Below, piece after piece: positions 48,591-60,600 of a stretch of 64,000 nucleotides of DNA. Each line of letters begins with the position of its first letter. Position 1 is the stretch's first letter. Source of the stretch: Paragonimus westermani (lineage: Eukaryota > Platyhelminthes > Trematoda > Plagiorchiida > Troglotrematidae); contig QNGE01000863.1 of assembly GCA_008508345.1 (NCBI GenBank), forward strand, positions 117,121 to 181,120, written 5' to 3'. The notes under the pieces were generated by a model, which worked only from the letters and a program-made list of their open reading frames with translations, searched no databases and was not told the origin of the DNA. Position numbers and translations under genes: made by a program.

Positions 48591-50610
48591 TATAAAAATT
48601 TTGCACTTCATCGGGTGATGAGCAAACCAAAATAACTTTGTTCGCCACACTGCCTTCCTTATATATACTCTGAAGATTTTTAAACATTTTTATTCTATCT
48701 CGTTCAAAACGACTACGAGGTTTAACGTTTAATTCACCGAAGACTAACCAGTTCTGATCACCTCGGTGAAATGCCTACATCAGTAATGTCTAAAATCTGA
48801 CACGGCGGGTACAAATAATGCTTTGAACATCAAAAAAAATTAAACCACAACTGAAGCCGCTATCCGATGGCATTAAGCTCGAACAGATTGCACAGGGTGT
48901 CTGGTAAAAATTACTTTCCGCACAAGCAAATGTACTCCAGAGAATGGAAAGCACTTCCAGCGATTGATTGGATCAGTTTTATATTATACAGATTTTTAGT
49001 AGAAACATCTTTATCATAAAGTGACTTGACAAACTATAGTCAATCTACCGATGTTAGTTAAGTAAGGATGAAATTTAGAAGTACGGTATATTTAATTATG
49101 TGGAAGTGAAAAATGGTCCAAATTCAAAACACAAGTTATATTCCGACACGGTGGAGATGTGGTTCTTAACTATTAAATCTAAAATCCAGTTGCTTATGGA
49201 TCCGAGACACCCTGTCATTCTCCGAGTTGAACAGTAAAAAACACTTAAAAATTATTCCCAGATGCATTGGGTATTCCGGAAAGTTTTGTAACAAAATATT
49301 CAAGTTCTCCTATATACTGCTAGACCACACGCAACTCACTGTCCAAATTCTGACATATAAGATATAACCCATTGAAGACAAGGAACTTGTCACTCAACAT
49401 TCGCTTGTTCTATACGCCTCAGTTCATTCATCCAAAATGTCCGATTCTGAACACAAATAATTAAGAATGCACCGGCAGTTTTATTCGACTTCAAAGCGAG
49501 CAAACTTCTCACACCAAATGAATGTTCAACTTATGCCGTTTAAAGTCATCATAGCTTTGAGCTGCGTTCTACTTTCTCAGATATTCATTACTAATTCACT
49601 GTCATACCGAACAGGCAAGTCGGCTAACGCAGTCGATTGTTCACACATTAGACCAGATGAACCTTTGTTACACTTCCTCCGCTGTGGTTTCTGTTCAGCG
49701 CTTGCAGTGTCCGTTCAGTTGTTTTGTTCGTACCAGCTGACTATATAGAATAATAACACTTGTCTTCCTATCGTCCGCGTAAGCAGAATGGATAAGCCCC
49801 GATGTTCTGGTTGACTGCAATGTCGAAAAATCAAACAGTAACCAAATCGACTGTTCCCTGTTGTGTATATTAAATAAACACCAAGTTTTTTTTCTTATGC
49901 ACGTATCCCATCTTCTGCCATAAATGTATATGCACTGTTTGGTAGAAATAAAGAACACGCTTATTTATGTGTGATTATGTGGTTCTGTGCTAACCGGACA
50001 TGTACACAATCCCAGGCACCGAAACGAAAACAGTTAGACATTACACACAGCTACGACGGATGCATGATCGACTCTAGTAAACGTGTCTCTAAAAGAGAAT
50101 GTCAATAACGTCAATAAATCAACTGAAGAGAATCAGACCGATCTCTGGATTGCACCCAACGTGGTCGACAAAGTGTTGTGTGTCTGCACTTCAAAACCTC
50201 AGTTTCATTTCGTGGAAGAAGGATAAGGTCAATTTGAGGATGTTGTCATGAGTAGCTCGTTGGGCAACATTCAAATTCTACGGTTGCTAGTTTGACACCA
50301 CGTTGTCGCCATGTAAACAGTGGCCTGGGGTTAGAAGAAAACAGTGAGTAGTTTGGCAGATTTAATAAGTTAGAAGAGAATTAATTGTGAAAATTCCGGG
50401 CTTTGGTTGCAGTGAAACTACCGGGAAAACAACATGTCCAAATATGACATGTTCTCTATCAGCTGAACTGTGATGTTACGTTAGGAACTGGTAGAGGGAT
50501 GTCCCTTTTAACTTGCTGTTACTGTGCTCTTTCCTAAACCACCGATTGACCATCCACCCTGCCCCCGCTAACTGTTCGATATAAAAGCCCGTTTCATGTT
50601 ATTGTAAATT
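48591..50610. other. No recognisable gene
   Basis: Short open frames only (up to 93 codons), with no recognised repeats. Confidence 0.5.
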
Positions 50611-50649
50611 TGATACTGATGAGTCAATAAGAAATGCTCGCATCTACCA
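50611..50649 (+). ncRNA. Solo hammerhead-like motif, PLE type
   Basis: CTGATGA (50616-50622) fits the consensus box exactly. GTCAATAA stands where stem II should be and does not pair. Then GAAA, hairpin ATG-CTCG-CAT and C17 (50644). Stem I TGATA against TACCA pairs except one C-A. The GAAATGC-TCG-CATC segment is identical to the 42.6-kb PLE motif, and a GTTTCAAA block further on is also shared, so this is probably a solo PLE terminal repeat. Confidence 0.5.
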
Positions 50650-51789
50650 GTTTTCGTGTTCTAACGGTTCTGTTCCATCTTCTGAAGAGAATGAACTGTT
50701 TCAAAATTCATAGATATCAGTTATCCTAACGAATTTATCAGAAAGCACATGAAACTCCATCATAGGAACGTTATATCCAAAATGAAACCTTTTTCTCAGC
50801 TGCCGTTTGATATTAATAAGCTTGTGGATGTGAATAACAGACGGCTAACGTACGCAATAATAAAGGGAACCATCTATTTCGTCATATCTGCCAACAGTTA
50901 AACTACAACTCGGATTTCACTGCTTCCTGGCTACGATACATTGAAACCTTCGTGGAAACCATGTTGTACACAGCTATTTGGATGTGTGTTCGATTACTTG
51001 CCTGAGCAGAATGCAAATGAATTTATTACCGAACAACCAGGCACACTTAACGACCGAACGGTAGAGGTGTCACGTAGAAAGCACAAGCAACATGAAGTCC
51101 GCAGCTAGCTCCTTCGACTGTACAACAAAATCCATGAATATAAATCACCGAGTGGATACCCGTTTGAGGGTTTGGATTGTTCACACTTTTAGTGGCCAGT
51201 AGTTATTACGGTTCACAGACGCTCCTCTAGATCAAAATATACATCTCATCATCTGCAATCATCTTGACTAGGACCTCAACTTGAATTTATCGTGGCAAGG
51301 AATTGTAAACGAACTATCAAATGCATGTGTGTGATATGTTTCTGCATGTGTGACTTTGCTGTTTAATCCAGCGAGAAGCAGCTTGAGTAAACTGCAACAC
51401 ACGTTCGGGAAGATGGGGCGAAGTATGAACGGATGCATCATACAAACGTATATCGTTGATTTCTCTCATTAAATTGTTAGTGTTATTAAGTAATTATTCA
51501 CGGGTAATAAAAAATACCCCAAAATACTATTTAACGGTACCGGTTCACCTGGGTGTCGTCAGCCTCAGGTGGTGGTCTGAACTTAGCCGACACTGCAATC
51601 ACAAGACCAAGATCAACAACAAAAGAAGTCGTACAAGTAATTCTAAAGCGGGAGGATTTTGAAACATGGCGACTGGTGCGATTAGCTCACCACTTTAAGG
51701 AATTCGCTTTGAGGTTTAACTCAAAAGTTAGGCTTGCTGTCTGCGTAAAACTTTGCTACGAATGCTGGACAAGACTGTCCTAGGTGCCC
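50650..51789. other. No recognisable gene
   Basis: Short open frames only; nothing recognised. Confidence 0.5.
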
Positions 51790-52523
51790 TTACAGGAAGA
51801 CAAATGAAACTAATTTATACAACCAGTAAAAGACACAGCACTTCTTACTATGCTTTGGGAATAAAGTTTTTTGAACTGGTAAAAATATCCCGCTTATTTT
51901 AGCGATAGAAAAATATGGATTTGCTGTCATGGGTTTGTTACCAGAAACATGCCCGAACGTTATCTTGATTGTAGGTAATTTTGCTTTACTTTTCACGAAA
52001 AGGTGACTACTGTGGGAATTCTTACAAATTTCGAAGCAAACATAACACAGTGTGAACAACAACGTCAGAAACTTACTGATGATTAGCAAAGCTTGAGACA
52101 ATTCACGGGGTTTGTTTACATAGATGGCGCTGGTCGATACGTTTACTGGACCATATCTACAAGAAACTTTGTATTCGTCATAAAAAATAAACCGCATATT
52201 TGGCTTGAAGGCATTGTGGCCGGGGCCGGCAGTCCACCCTGCAGGAGTTTGGAATAGCCCAGAATGAAAAAGGTGGATGTAATGGTTATGGAGCAAAAAT
52301 AATGGAAATAATGACAAGTTAACAAGTTCACTCTTAAAATCATGAAGTCACTGTCTTCTAAGGCGTTCAGTAAATCGATTGTTTTGCTTACAACAAAAGT
52401 CACAGTGTCTAGTTTGCTTCTGCATGCACGTGAATCAGCAATCGTTTTCCCCAACTGTCTTTCAGTTTTCGACGGAATGGTTTCCACTGAAGGACACCAA
52501 ACAGAAGACAACAGTGTATGCAA
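51790..52523 (-). other. Two overlapping unassigned open frames (175 and 126 codons)
   Basis: The minus strand is unusually open here: 51790-52317 (175 codons, the longest uninterrupted frame outside the gap) and 52143-52523 (126 codons) overlap in different frames. The first has a hydrophobic stretch, ALLIISKFLTLLFTLCYVCF, that could span a membrane. I recognise no family. A stop-free run of this length could arise by chance in 64 kb at this base composition, so a gene is possible but unsupported; a frameshifted or spliced coding unit is the alternative. Confidence 0.15.
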
Positions 52524-55500
52524 TTTTTACCCTTTCCTCTGCCCTGTCCAGTAGTTGAACAAGGAACATCCATTACACAACCGCTACAGAACAACAGTCC
52601 AGTCAACGTGTAAGGAAACCATTCTTAGAAATGACAAATTTTGTAATTAATTGATGTTTGCGGTCGTGTACCCCACTCAGTTGAAAAAAAATACATTTCC
52701 GTGTGCAGTCGTGACATGCAAACGATACTTGTTTCCAACCCTTCATTCCGTATCCCGTTCACATAACTGAAAACAGGCAACTTGTTGTTGTTGAGTCCTC
52801 ACCGAATTGTTTGAATTCCGCGTCAATCTTGTTGCTGGATAAACTTACACTTATAAGATCTTTGCTTTGGTGATTCGGTTTGATGCAACATGTATCTCTA
52901 ACTGGATTTTCCTGTCATTCTGAACGCAACTGCGTTGACTGTAGACTTTACTGTCATTCTACTCTCACGTGGAATAAACGCTATGGCATACCACACTTTT
53001 ATGACTGATATATATGTATAGTTCCAGATTCACAGATTGTTCTCCTCGAACAGTGCTTACGGCTTGACTAAGTATTTCATAATATGTATATAGACTGGAG
53101 CAGATTTTTCTACGATTATCTTTACTCCTTACCCTCAACCAACTTTGATGCCTCATTCTTTCATGGCCACCTACTAGAGAACCAAAATGAGCCTACGATA
53201 CGTAATGGCCGAACGGCGACTGTGCGTTAAGTCTATGAGAACGTGAAAAGTCTGACCAACTTTGCGTGAGTACCCGTTACACTTACCCAAGCTGATAGTG
53301 CTAGCATTGGTGCAGCAAACATTATTAATTTGAAATTCCAGTAGAATCTGCCATCTTCAATAGCATGGCATGCCACCCGGTTTCCTCCACAGATTTCTTC
53401 AGCGTCGTAAAGTAATGCAAACAAGGCTGTTGGCATTCGTCAAGACAATGTGGATACAAATAATCATTCGACTCCTTATATCCAAACGGTGCTAAGATAA
53501 CCTCAGCCAGTTGTATGGAACTAATTGTGTCTAACCAACCATCTTCTTCTCCCTATATAGCTCAGCCCGTGAAAGTCACTGTTGATTTGCTGTCACGTGC
53601 CAACCTCGTACATTCGAATAGTTTACGCATACAATTTAAAAAACTAAACCAAACCTCCATAACCTCCAAAATCTGTTTACTTGTTATGCTGGCCACATGA
53701 ACGAGTGTGCGAATCTCTGCTAAAGACATTACACAGCCGTACATAATGAATTCAAGCGGTACACTGAAAATAACCACCACGCAAACGCATTCCGAAGTTA
53801 CTCAGGTTCACATGACTCCTTACTTGATATTAGCTTCAGCAATGAATCAGAATTAGATTGCTGTGGTATAACAGATTCTGCATTTGAAGACCAGACGTGT
53901 GAACTTCGCAAAATGAAGTTGGGCTATTAGGTCAATTACGGTTGCTTATCTGGTGCGTAGACTAAAACACAACATTAACAACTACTCGCATTAAGAATTA
54001 TCCCAATTGAACTTCAAATGACTTCTTAAGTAAGCAGACGTGAGCAATCAGTACCTAATGTGTACAGGCGGCTACTGCTAAATTTCATAAGATAGGACCG
54101 AATGGTCATTCATGTTTAAACTCATTCTTTACCGTTTCCTGTGTAGTGCCTTACAAATCAGAGTGAGTATAGACAACACAAACATTCCACCGAAATTTAT
54201 CTGCAAAATTTAATGGATTTGCACTTCTGAAGGAAACATATCAACTGTTATTTTAATCAACTGGTCAGTATGTGTATACGTGCCGTACTGTCACTGTTGC
54301 TCAGTCTGCATATTAAAGGATAGCATTTCTTAACTAAAAATAGGTAAACTGTGAATATTTGCTCAACAAAAACTCGTGCTTCATATGCTTACCTGTATGT
54401 GGGGTAAGAACATGTTACAAACTAATGCAGAGCAGGAACCACTATTGGGACTACCAGCAAAGATTAATCAACCGAGCAAGAATAACTGATTGCAAATCCC
54501 CGCTCTGTTTCAGGACAGCTCGTTAGTAACTGAACGATCCGTCTCCTATCCAAATTTGTATACTGGATGGACGCGGTAAAGATTGTTTGGTCAGCTCTCC
54601 GAAGTCATAAATGACTAGATGATATGCAATTAACAATGGAATGATATGATTGACTGAGCCAAACCGGTGTGATTGAGAAAATGTCCAAGGTCGATTCATC
54701 ATTGAATCTCATGTGGTGCTTGTTGCATTTTGAGTAAGTCTGAGTTCCGAAGATTTTGCCCTATGACCCTAAAAAAGGATTTCGTTAAGGATGCTCAGTT
54801 TGGTCGCAACTACTCGCTGGAAAGAAGCACAATGTGATATTGAAGACAGTAAAGTTCCAACAACGAGGTTACAAAGTTTCAGACGACAAGTCAATAGGCA
54901 AATACATAGACTTTCTGAGTGAAACGGTAGGGTGGAAATCACGGCCGGTCAGAAATACTGAATATTAATTAGATAGTCCAGGTTAACCGTTTGTTCGTCC
55001 GGAGTGAAAAAGAGAGTTTGGCCTAACCAACCTATCTTTGCACAGGACGCTCAAGTGAGCCCTGGTGTATGACGATCATTCACTAGTAGTCGTTGTTCAT
55101 TTGATCCTGAGTGTGATCCTCGTTCGTTCCTCTACTCAGGATCATTCTGTGTTCTTCAACCGTACGATTGGCGTAAGTCTCAGATTCAGCGACTGATGTT
55201 AAATGATGGTTGGCTGAGTGATGGATGTTGATATAGCCCCAAGAAGACCGGTGACGAAGTACACATGACGCGATGGGAAGCTAAACAATTCATTGGTGAC
55301 GTGCACACTCTCATAACGCGACATTAGTGACATCCATAAAGAGACTGTTATCCGGTCAACTGGCTGCACTCGAAGGACATCTGTGAGAAAACAGTCATAC
55401 GATTGACGGAGTAGTATGGGTGGAAGGTTCAACATACTACAGCCAGTCTGCTTACTTGTGTGCAGCAGTCTGTGTGAAAAATACTGCTTAAGCAGCTGGT

Positions 55501-57186
55501 CTCTTTTTCAGCAATAGGTTTGCTGATCTACATGACTGATGGAGCCGTTGACGTTGTTATGTCAACCGCTAGCGCGTTCGAACTCACACTGGGACTGAGT
55601 GGAACACAACGGGACCCACAGCTAATCACATGCGCACATTAAATTTGGGATGTAGTACTCACCATCATAATCCTTTAACTTTGGGCCGTAGCCGTGGGTA
55701 CATTCGCCCGACCAGCTTTTGGTTCTGGCAATGGTCCCCAGGGTTGTACAGTATCGATTAGACACAAATGTGTGGCGAAGAAAAATTAGAGGTAGAAGAA
55801 CGAAAATGAAGAAACCTCGTGGAGCTAACGAGTTAAAAGGCTTGCGGGTGAAAACTCGTCGATGACTGACACCGTAACGTAACAGAGAGCGTTTCCAATA
55901 CTAGTGTGGATGATCGCAAACTCTTTATAACCCACAACTATGTCTCCGCTTGACTACCTTGCGGCTTCTAACAATCAGCAGCTACATTGGATAATGTGTG
56001 GTGTAACTGACGTGCATTCGGCACACAGAGTGCATAACCCAAACATCGTAAACCGTGCACTATATCAAGTGCAGACCGCAAATTTGCAGTAAGCTTTTGG
56101 TAATATTCGGTAAAGGTAGATCAACGCGTTACTAACAGCGAAAACGAAAGGCTACCTTTTGCAGGCTAGTGCCTATAGATAAATGAGCCTATTTTCCTCC
56201 GCATCATAGGGTGCTCAGGATGTGGTCTAAAGTCAGGCGAAATGGAGCAAAACGTTCGGCTCATGTGAAGGTCGACGGGCCGACGGACCATCACTTGGGT
56301 GGACGGTACAGGTGAACCAGTAGGGTGATCAGAGTGGGAGTGAAGAAGTTGTTATGATTAACCTAAGACCACACTGTTTCGTACTAACTAACAATGTGCA
56401 CAAATCATATATCAGTTTATATCAGTTAGTAACACTCCCCTTAGTTTCTGTAGAGTTTAACGCGTTATGCATGTTTCTTGGAGAACTGTGTAACTCTTCA
56501 ATTCTTCACATAAGTAACCTTATTTTTGTATTGGAACGTTTGTTTGTGAGATTTCATAAAGTAACTGACGAACACAATGGTGTTATTGCCGAACATGGCA
56601 TGAAATGGATTTGCAGAGTTTATTCTTGAGGTTTGCGTTCATGTAGCATACAGCACGATTGCTTGTCAAGTGTCTTAACTCCTGATGAGAGGAGGTGAGT
56701 TGTAGCTTTTGGGTAGTTCTCCTGTACAAGTGGTAAACATGCGAAACATGTCACCAATACCGACAAGTGAGTCTTTGCATTGTTTACTTGCAGCACATTA
56801 TCGGACGAATGAGTCGTGTGTGAACGATGCGTTCTCACAATGGCTGCTCAACGCGTACTAGAAGAGGATAGGTCAATGAGACAAACTGTTCAGTAGATTT
56901 GATGGATACACATGAGTCGTATCCAAATGGGTTCACAAATCTTCAACTGACGGCATATACAGAATTGCATTTAACAGCTACATTATAGTAATGCTCCTTA
57001 CACTACAATCGTGGGCTGTAACAGAATGCACGAGTATCGCTATGAATGAAATAGCGGTTGATAAGTTAGAGATTTACAAATGTGGTTACACCATTTGTTG
57101 TCCAATCAACAAAGCTGCTCTAAGAAACTGTGAAGAAATCTGTAGTTGGGAGTGAAGTTCGGAATTTAAATTATTTCATATTGAAC
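52524..57186. other. No recognisable gene
   Basis: Open frames are 91 codons or fewer without domains. Apart from the 11-bp inverted repeat at 55.1 kb, nothing was recognised. Confidence 0.5.
55102..55144. repeat. Short inverted repeat
   Basis: TGATCCTGAGT (55102-55112) is complementary to ACTCAGGATCA (55134-55144), with a 21-bp spacer. It would fold into a stable hairpin; no function is evident. Confidence 0.6.
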
Positions 57187-57251
57187 AACACACACAGGTG
57201 ACAATCTGTACATTCATATAAGCCACTCGACCAGCCCACTTCGTAAGGAAG

Positions 57252-57294
57252 CACTAGAATTGAGTTTCGTTTTTAGTAGAACTCATCAGCAGTG
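57252..57294 (-). ncRNA. Hammerhead ribozyme (left copy, 57 kb)
   Basis: Minus strand: stem I CACTG against TAGTG (one wobble). Then CTGATGA, exact consensus, and stem II GTT...AAC with a long loop. GAAAC and C17 follow. Stem III is weakened (ACTC against AATT). All core bases are intact. Confidence 0.65.
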
Positions 57295-57531
57295 CATATC
57301 ACTGTGCTAGCATCAGTTTGCATTCTGACTTGCGTGGTAGTGCAATTTGCGTGTTAACCATAACCCCAGTAACCTTGCACTAGACATGATCAGTCGGTCA
57401 TATCTGGACGTTCGACCGAAACCACTTGTGAACAGATATCTCGGCCGTCTCGATAGAAGACAGTAATCGTCCTATTGTCTGTAATCGGTAATCCCGCAAT
57501 CAGGAACTTTTTAGATTCGGACAAGGTTATG

Positions 57532-57574
57532 CACTACTGATGAGCTCTAATAAGTTCGAAACTCCAGTCTAGTG
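57532..57574 (+). ncRNA. Hammerhead ribozyme (right copy, 57 kb)
   Basis: Stem I CACTA against TAGTG pairs over all 5 bp. CTGATGA (57537-57543) is the exact consensus. Stem II GCTCT-AATA-AGTTC has two inner mismatches. GAAAC is followed by a 3-bp stem III ACT-CC-AGT and C17 at 57569. This is the best combination of core and stem I in the window. Confidence 0.75.
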
Positions 57575-57640
57575 TTTCCTAACGAAGTGGGCTGACCGAA
57601 AGGCTAGTCTGAATACGCAGTCACGCAATGTGGGTGTTCA

Positions 57641-60600
57641 ATTGGAAGTCGATAGTTGTTAGCTAATCACTCACGAATTCAGCCAAATCAAACTTTTTTC
57701 TCATAATCTGAGCAGAATTTAACATATGCAAGAGACGATAAGTGTCAAAACAGTTCATTACAAATATCAAGCCCTTCACACAAGTCAAATGATTGAGACA
57801 ATGCAGTTTTGTGGAACACAATTTAAATATGTATGGTCCGGATGGTGCTGCCAATCAGCAACTCAACATTTAGAAGGCACCCGGCTAATATTCTAAACTT
57901 TCTAACAGTTGCGGAGGTTCAATACTCAACGACAATGTTAGTGGATTCCGGTGTGCACCCTTTAAGAAATTCTTCCAGGAGATTTATTCCCCTGGAACAC
58001 TTGGTGGATTCCATTCAAATTAATGTGGTGAATTAATACTCGGGTCCTCATAAGACACTCCAGAGATCTCGACTTTGCATCACAGCTAAGCTGATTTTGT
58101 GCTCGCTAAGTCTGTTCCTGTCAGTGGTTCAAGTCCAGAGAAAATCCATGTTTTTCAGAGTTGTTTCTCTAGATTCCGTTGGTATCAAGTAATATTCCGA
58201 TGGTGAATTAAACTTGTAATGTGCTATCGATTACGATTATTCCTTGAATAAAAAATGTAGTCTCAGTGTGTCAGATGGCTAGAGGATTGACAAAACTCGT
58301 GAAAAAGTCTTCTACTTCCGGGAAAATTCGAATAAAAGTTTTTAAGCTTTCTTGTCTTATACAAGAAATACCATCTGGAATCATAGGTCAGATCTTTTGC
58401 CTATACGGTGCAATCCAGTATTGGTGAAATTCATCTTGATTTACGGATTACATTTGGCCTGTGACAAAGACTCAACAGCGGCTTGCTGAAACAACGGTGG
58501 TTATCAAGTGGCTTTGGAATAGTTGCCCCACTTTTCGTTCAAATGATCGTTTGCAGCATTTGAACGCGGTCATTTAATTCGGCGAATTATTCGGTTGACG
58601 TCATTTCTTTAGTAAAACTGAGTTGCTTGAAAATAACCGAAAATTTCGAGTTGCTGCAGTACGAAAAGTTTATATATCATTTGTCGGTAACAATCCAACA
58701 AGTAACGTGTGACAACGGACCTGGGCTTAGCATTCACTTTGACGTTCGCAGTGGAGTCGATTGTACCACAGCAGCTGACTTTTCCGAACCACGTCTGGTA
58801 AGCTAGCTGAGCTGGAGGACATGCGCATCTTCACTTCACCTCTTCAGTACGTCGCGCGAAGCAAAGGCAGTGCGTGTGTACTTCGTTTTCAAGTAGTCCC
58901 CTCGGTTAGACAGTTTTGGTGAACGCCTACAAGGGATATTAAAAATACAGCGGCCAGTGACTAGGATTGTTAATTACTGACTAAAGTGTTAGTTGGAACT
59001 CAAACAAGAGGGCCTGATGTAACAAACAGAGATATACGACGTAATTTGAAAGATTTAAATCATGAAAATTAGTTCTGAATGAGAATCACAGACGTTTTCT
59101 GGACAGCAGTAATTCTTAACCAATTGGTAACCAAACGATAGGATAGAGTCGAGCCCAGCAATTGGCGTGAACGTTTACCTATCAATTTTGTTCGTTATCC
59201 TTGGGTTCACATTGGGATATTACGGAGATAGCAGCCAAAATGAGCAACTGACTGAGGAATGCAGCTTCCGGCGACTATATATTTGAAAATACCAGTTTCT
59301 AATGATCGTGCTGTTTTTTCTATACACAAATGCTTTACAAATTGTATGGAACGTGTAGTAACCTGTTGATTGAACATAAGAAACATGGAATATGTAGACG
59401 CTAAAAAAACAAGGTCTATCTAACTCCGAATAATTAGTGATACTCGCGATTTAACAACAGAAGTCCCAGTGGACTAGAAGACAGTTTGTTAGCGGTGTGT
59501 GATCTGAATTCACATTAGCGGAAGACGTCCTGAGGCAAAGTAGTACGTGATGGACTAATTGGAGTGCAACAGAAGAATGCTATAGTTTCCTGAGTTAGTA
59601 ATGCAACCTCATACCGAAAACGATCTATTCTCTCATTTGTGTTAGTTCGACCCGCTTGGAAGATATGTTCGCACATTACATGAACAAATATTGTGTGGTC
59701 CTATTCTGCAGTAGCCCATAAAATTGACACCTGACAGTTGAGAATGGACAGGTGGGACACGATGACCTCCGCCAGTTGTCAAATCATGGCCAAAAACTGG
59801 CACACTTTGTGTTACTGTCCGAGATAGTGTATTATTTTTGCAACTCGGAATCTTGCCTCCACTATGAGGCACATTAGAGGGATTCTTTTAAAATACCATC
59901 TTGGTACAAGCTGTACCAATAATTACCAGTTTGATTGTATAGAAGTACTTGACTTATACGAGTTACGAAATTGATGGATGAATATGAATAATCGCAAAGT
60001 GAAATACTGCTAACTGTTACCTTAAAAACATTGTGTACAGGAGTTTTGAAAGCCAGTTATCGTAACACATGTTAGAGCAGCTCAGTGTGGCTAGTTCTAC
60101 ATCAACTGACTTAGGTGAAACTCGCTCGTCGTATGTTTAACAATGACATACTGTTGTGTCCGCAAAAGACGCTTGGCCAGCAAGTCGGTTTATTGCGCAA
60201 ACTTCCGTACAGGTCATGTCAAAAACCAAACCATAAATGCGTACACCCATTTGCATGACAGACATGCACTCACATACATTGGGTGACAGTAAGTTGTCAT
60301 TCGCCTTGGTGAAAGTTCTCACACAGCATGTACACACTGTTCCGATAGTCTCTTCTTGTCCGTCATGTTCGGGGCTTGTCCTTTTGTTCCTGAATGTCGC
60401 CTGTGGGTAATACACCACTCGTGAGTAGTATATTATTCACAACGAAACTGCCTGTTATACAACAATACAGTGTTTAGCAAAAATAAAGGGCGAACACCTC
60501 AGTGTAATACGATGTTACCTTTGACCATTAAAAACAAATAAGACTAACCCGAAGATCATCATCCGAAGCGTTATCTTGAAGAACGGTTTCAGAGGAATAG

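Larger units (their letters stand above)
57187..57640. mobile_element. Head-to-head pair of HH-SINEs
   Basis: The left copy (minus, ribozyme at 57252-57294) and right copy (plus, ribozyme at 57532-57574) form about 95-bp inverted arms, roughly 75-80 percent complementary. Between them, 57300-57530 holds worn head sequence (for example CACAGTGATATGCACTG on the minus strand before the left ribozyme). Both differ from the 36.5-kb type in the tail (CCCACTTCGTAAGGAAGC), so they form an older or separate subfamily. Confidence 0.65.

Noticed and set aside
56678..56700. CTGATGAGAGGAGG as a ribozyme box
   Set aside because: No GAAA box follows and the flanks do not match either hammerhead family.
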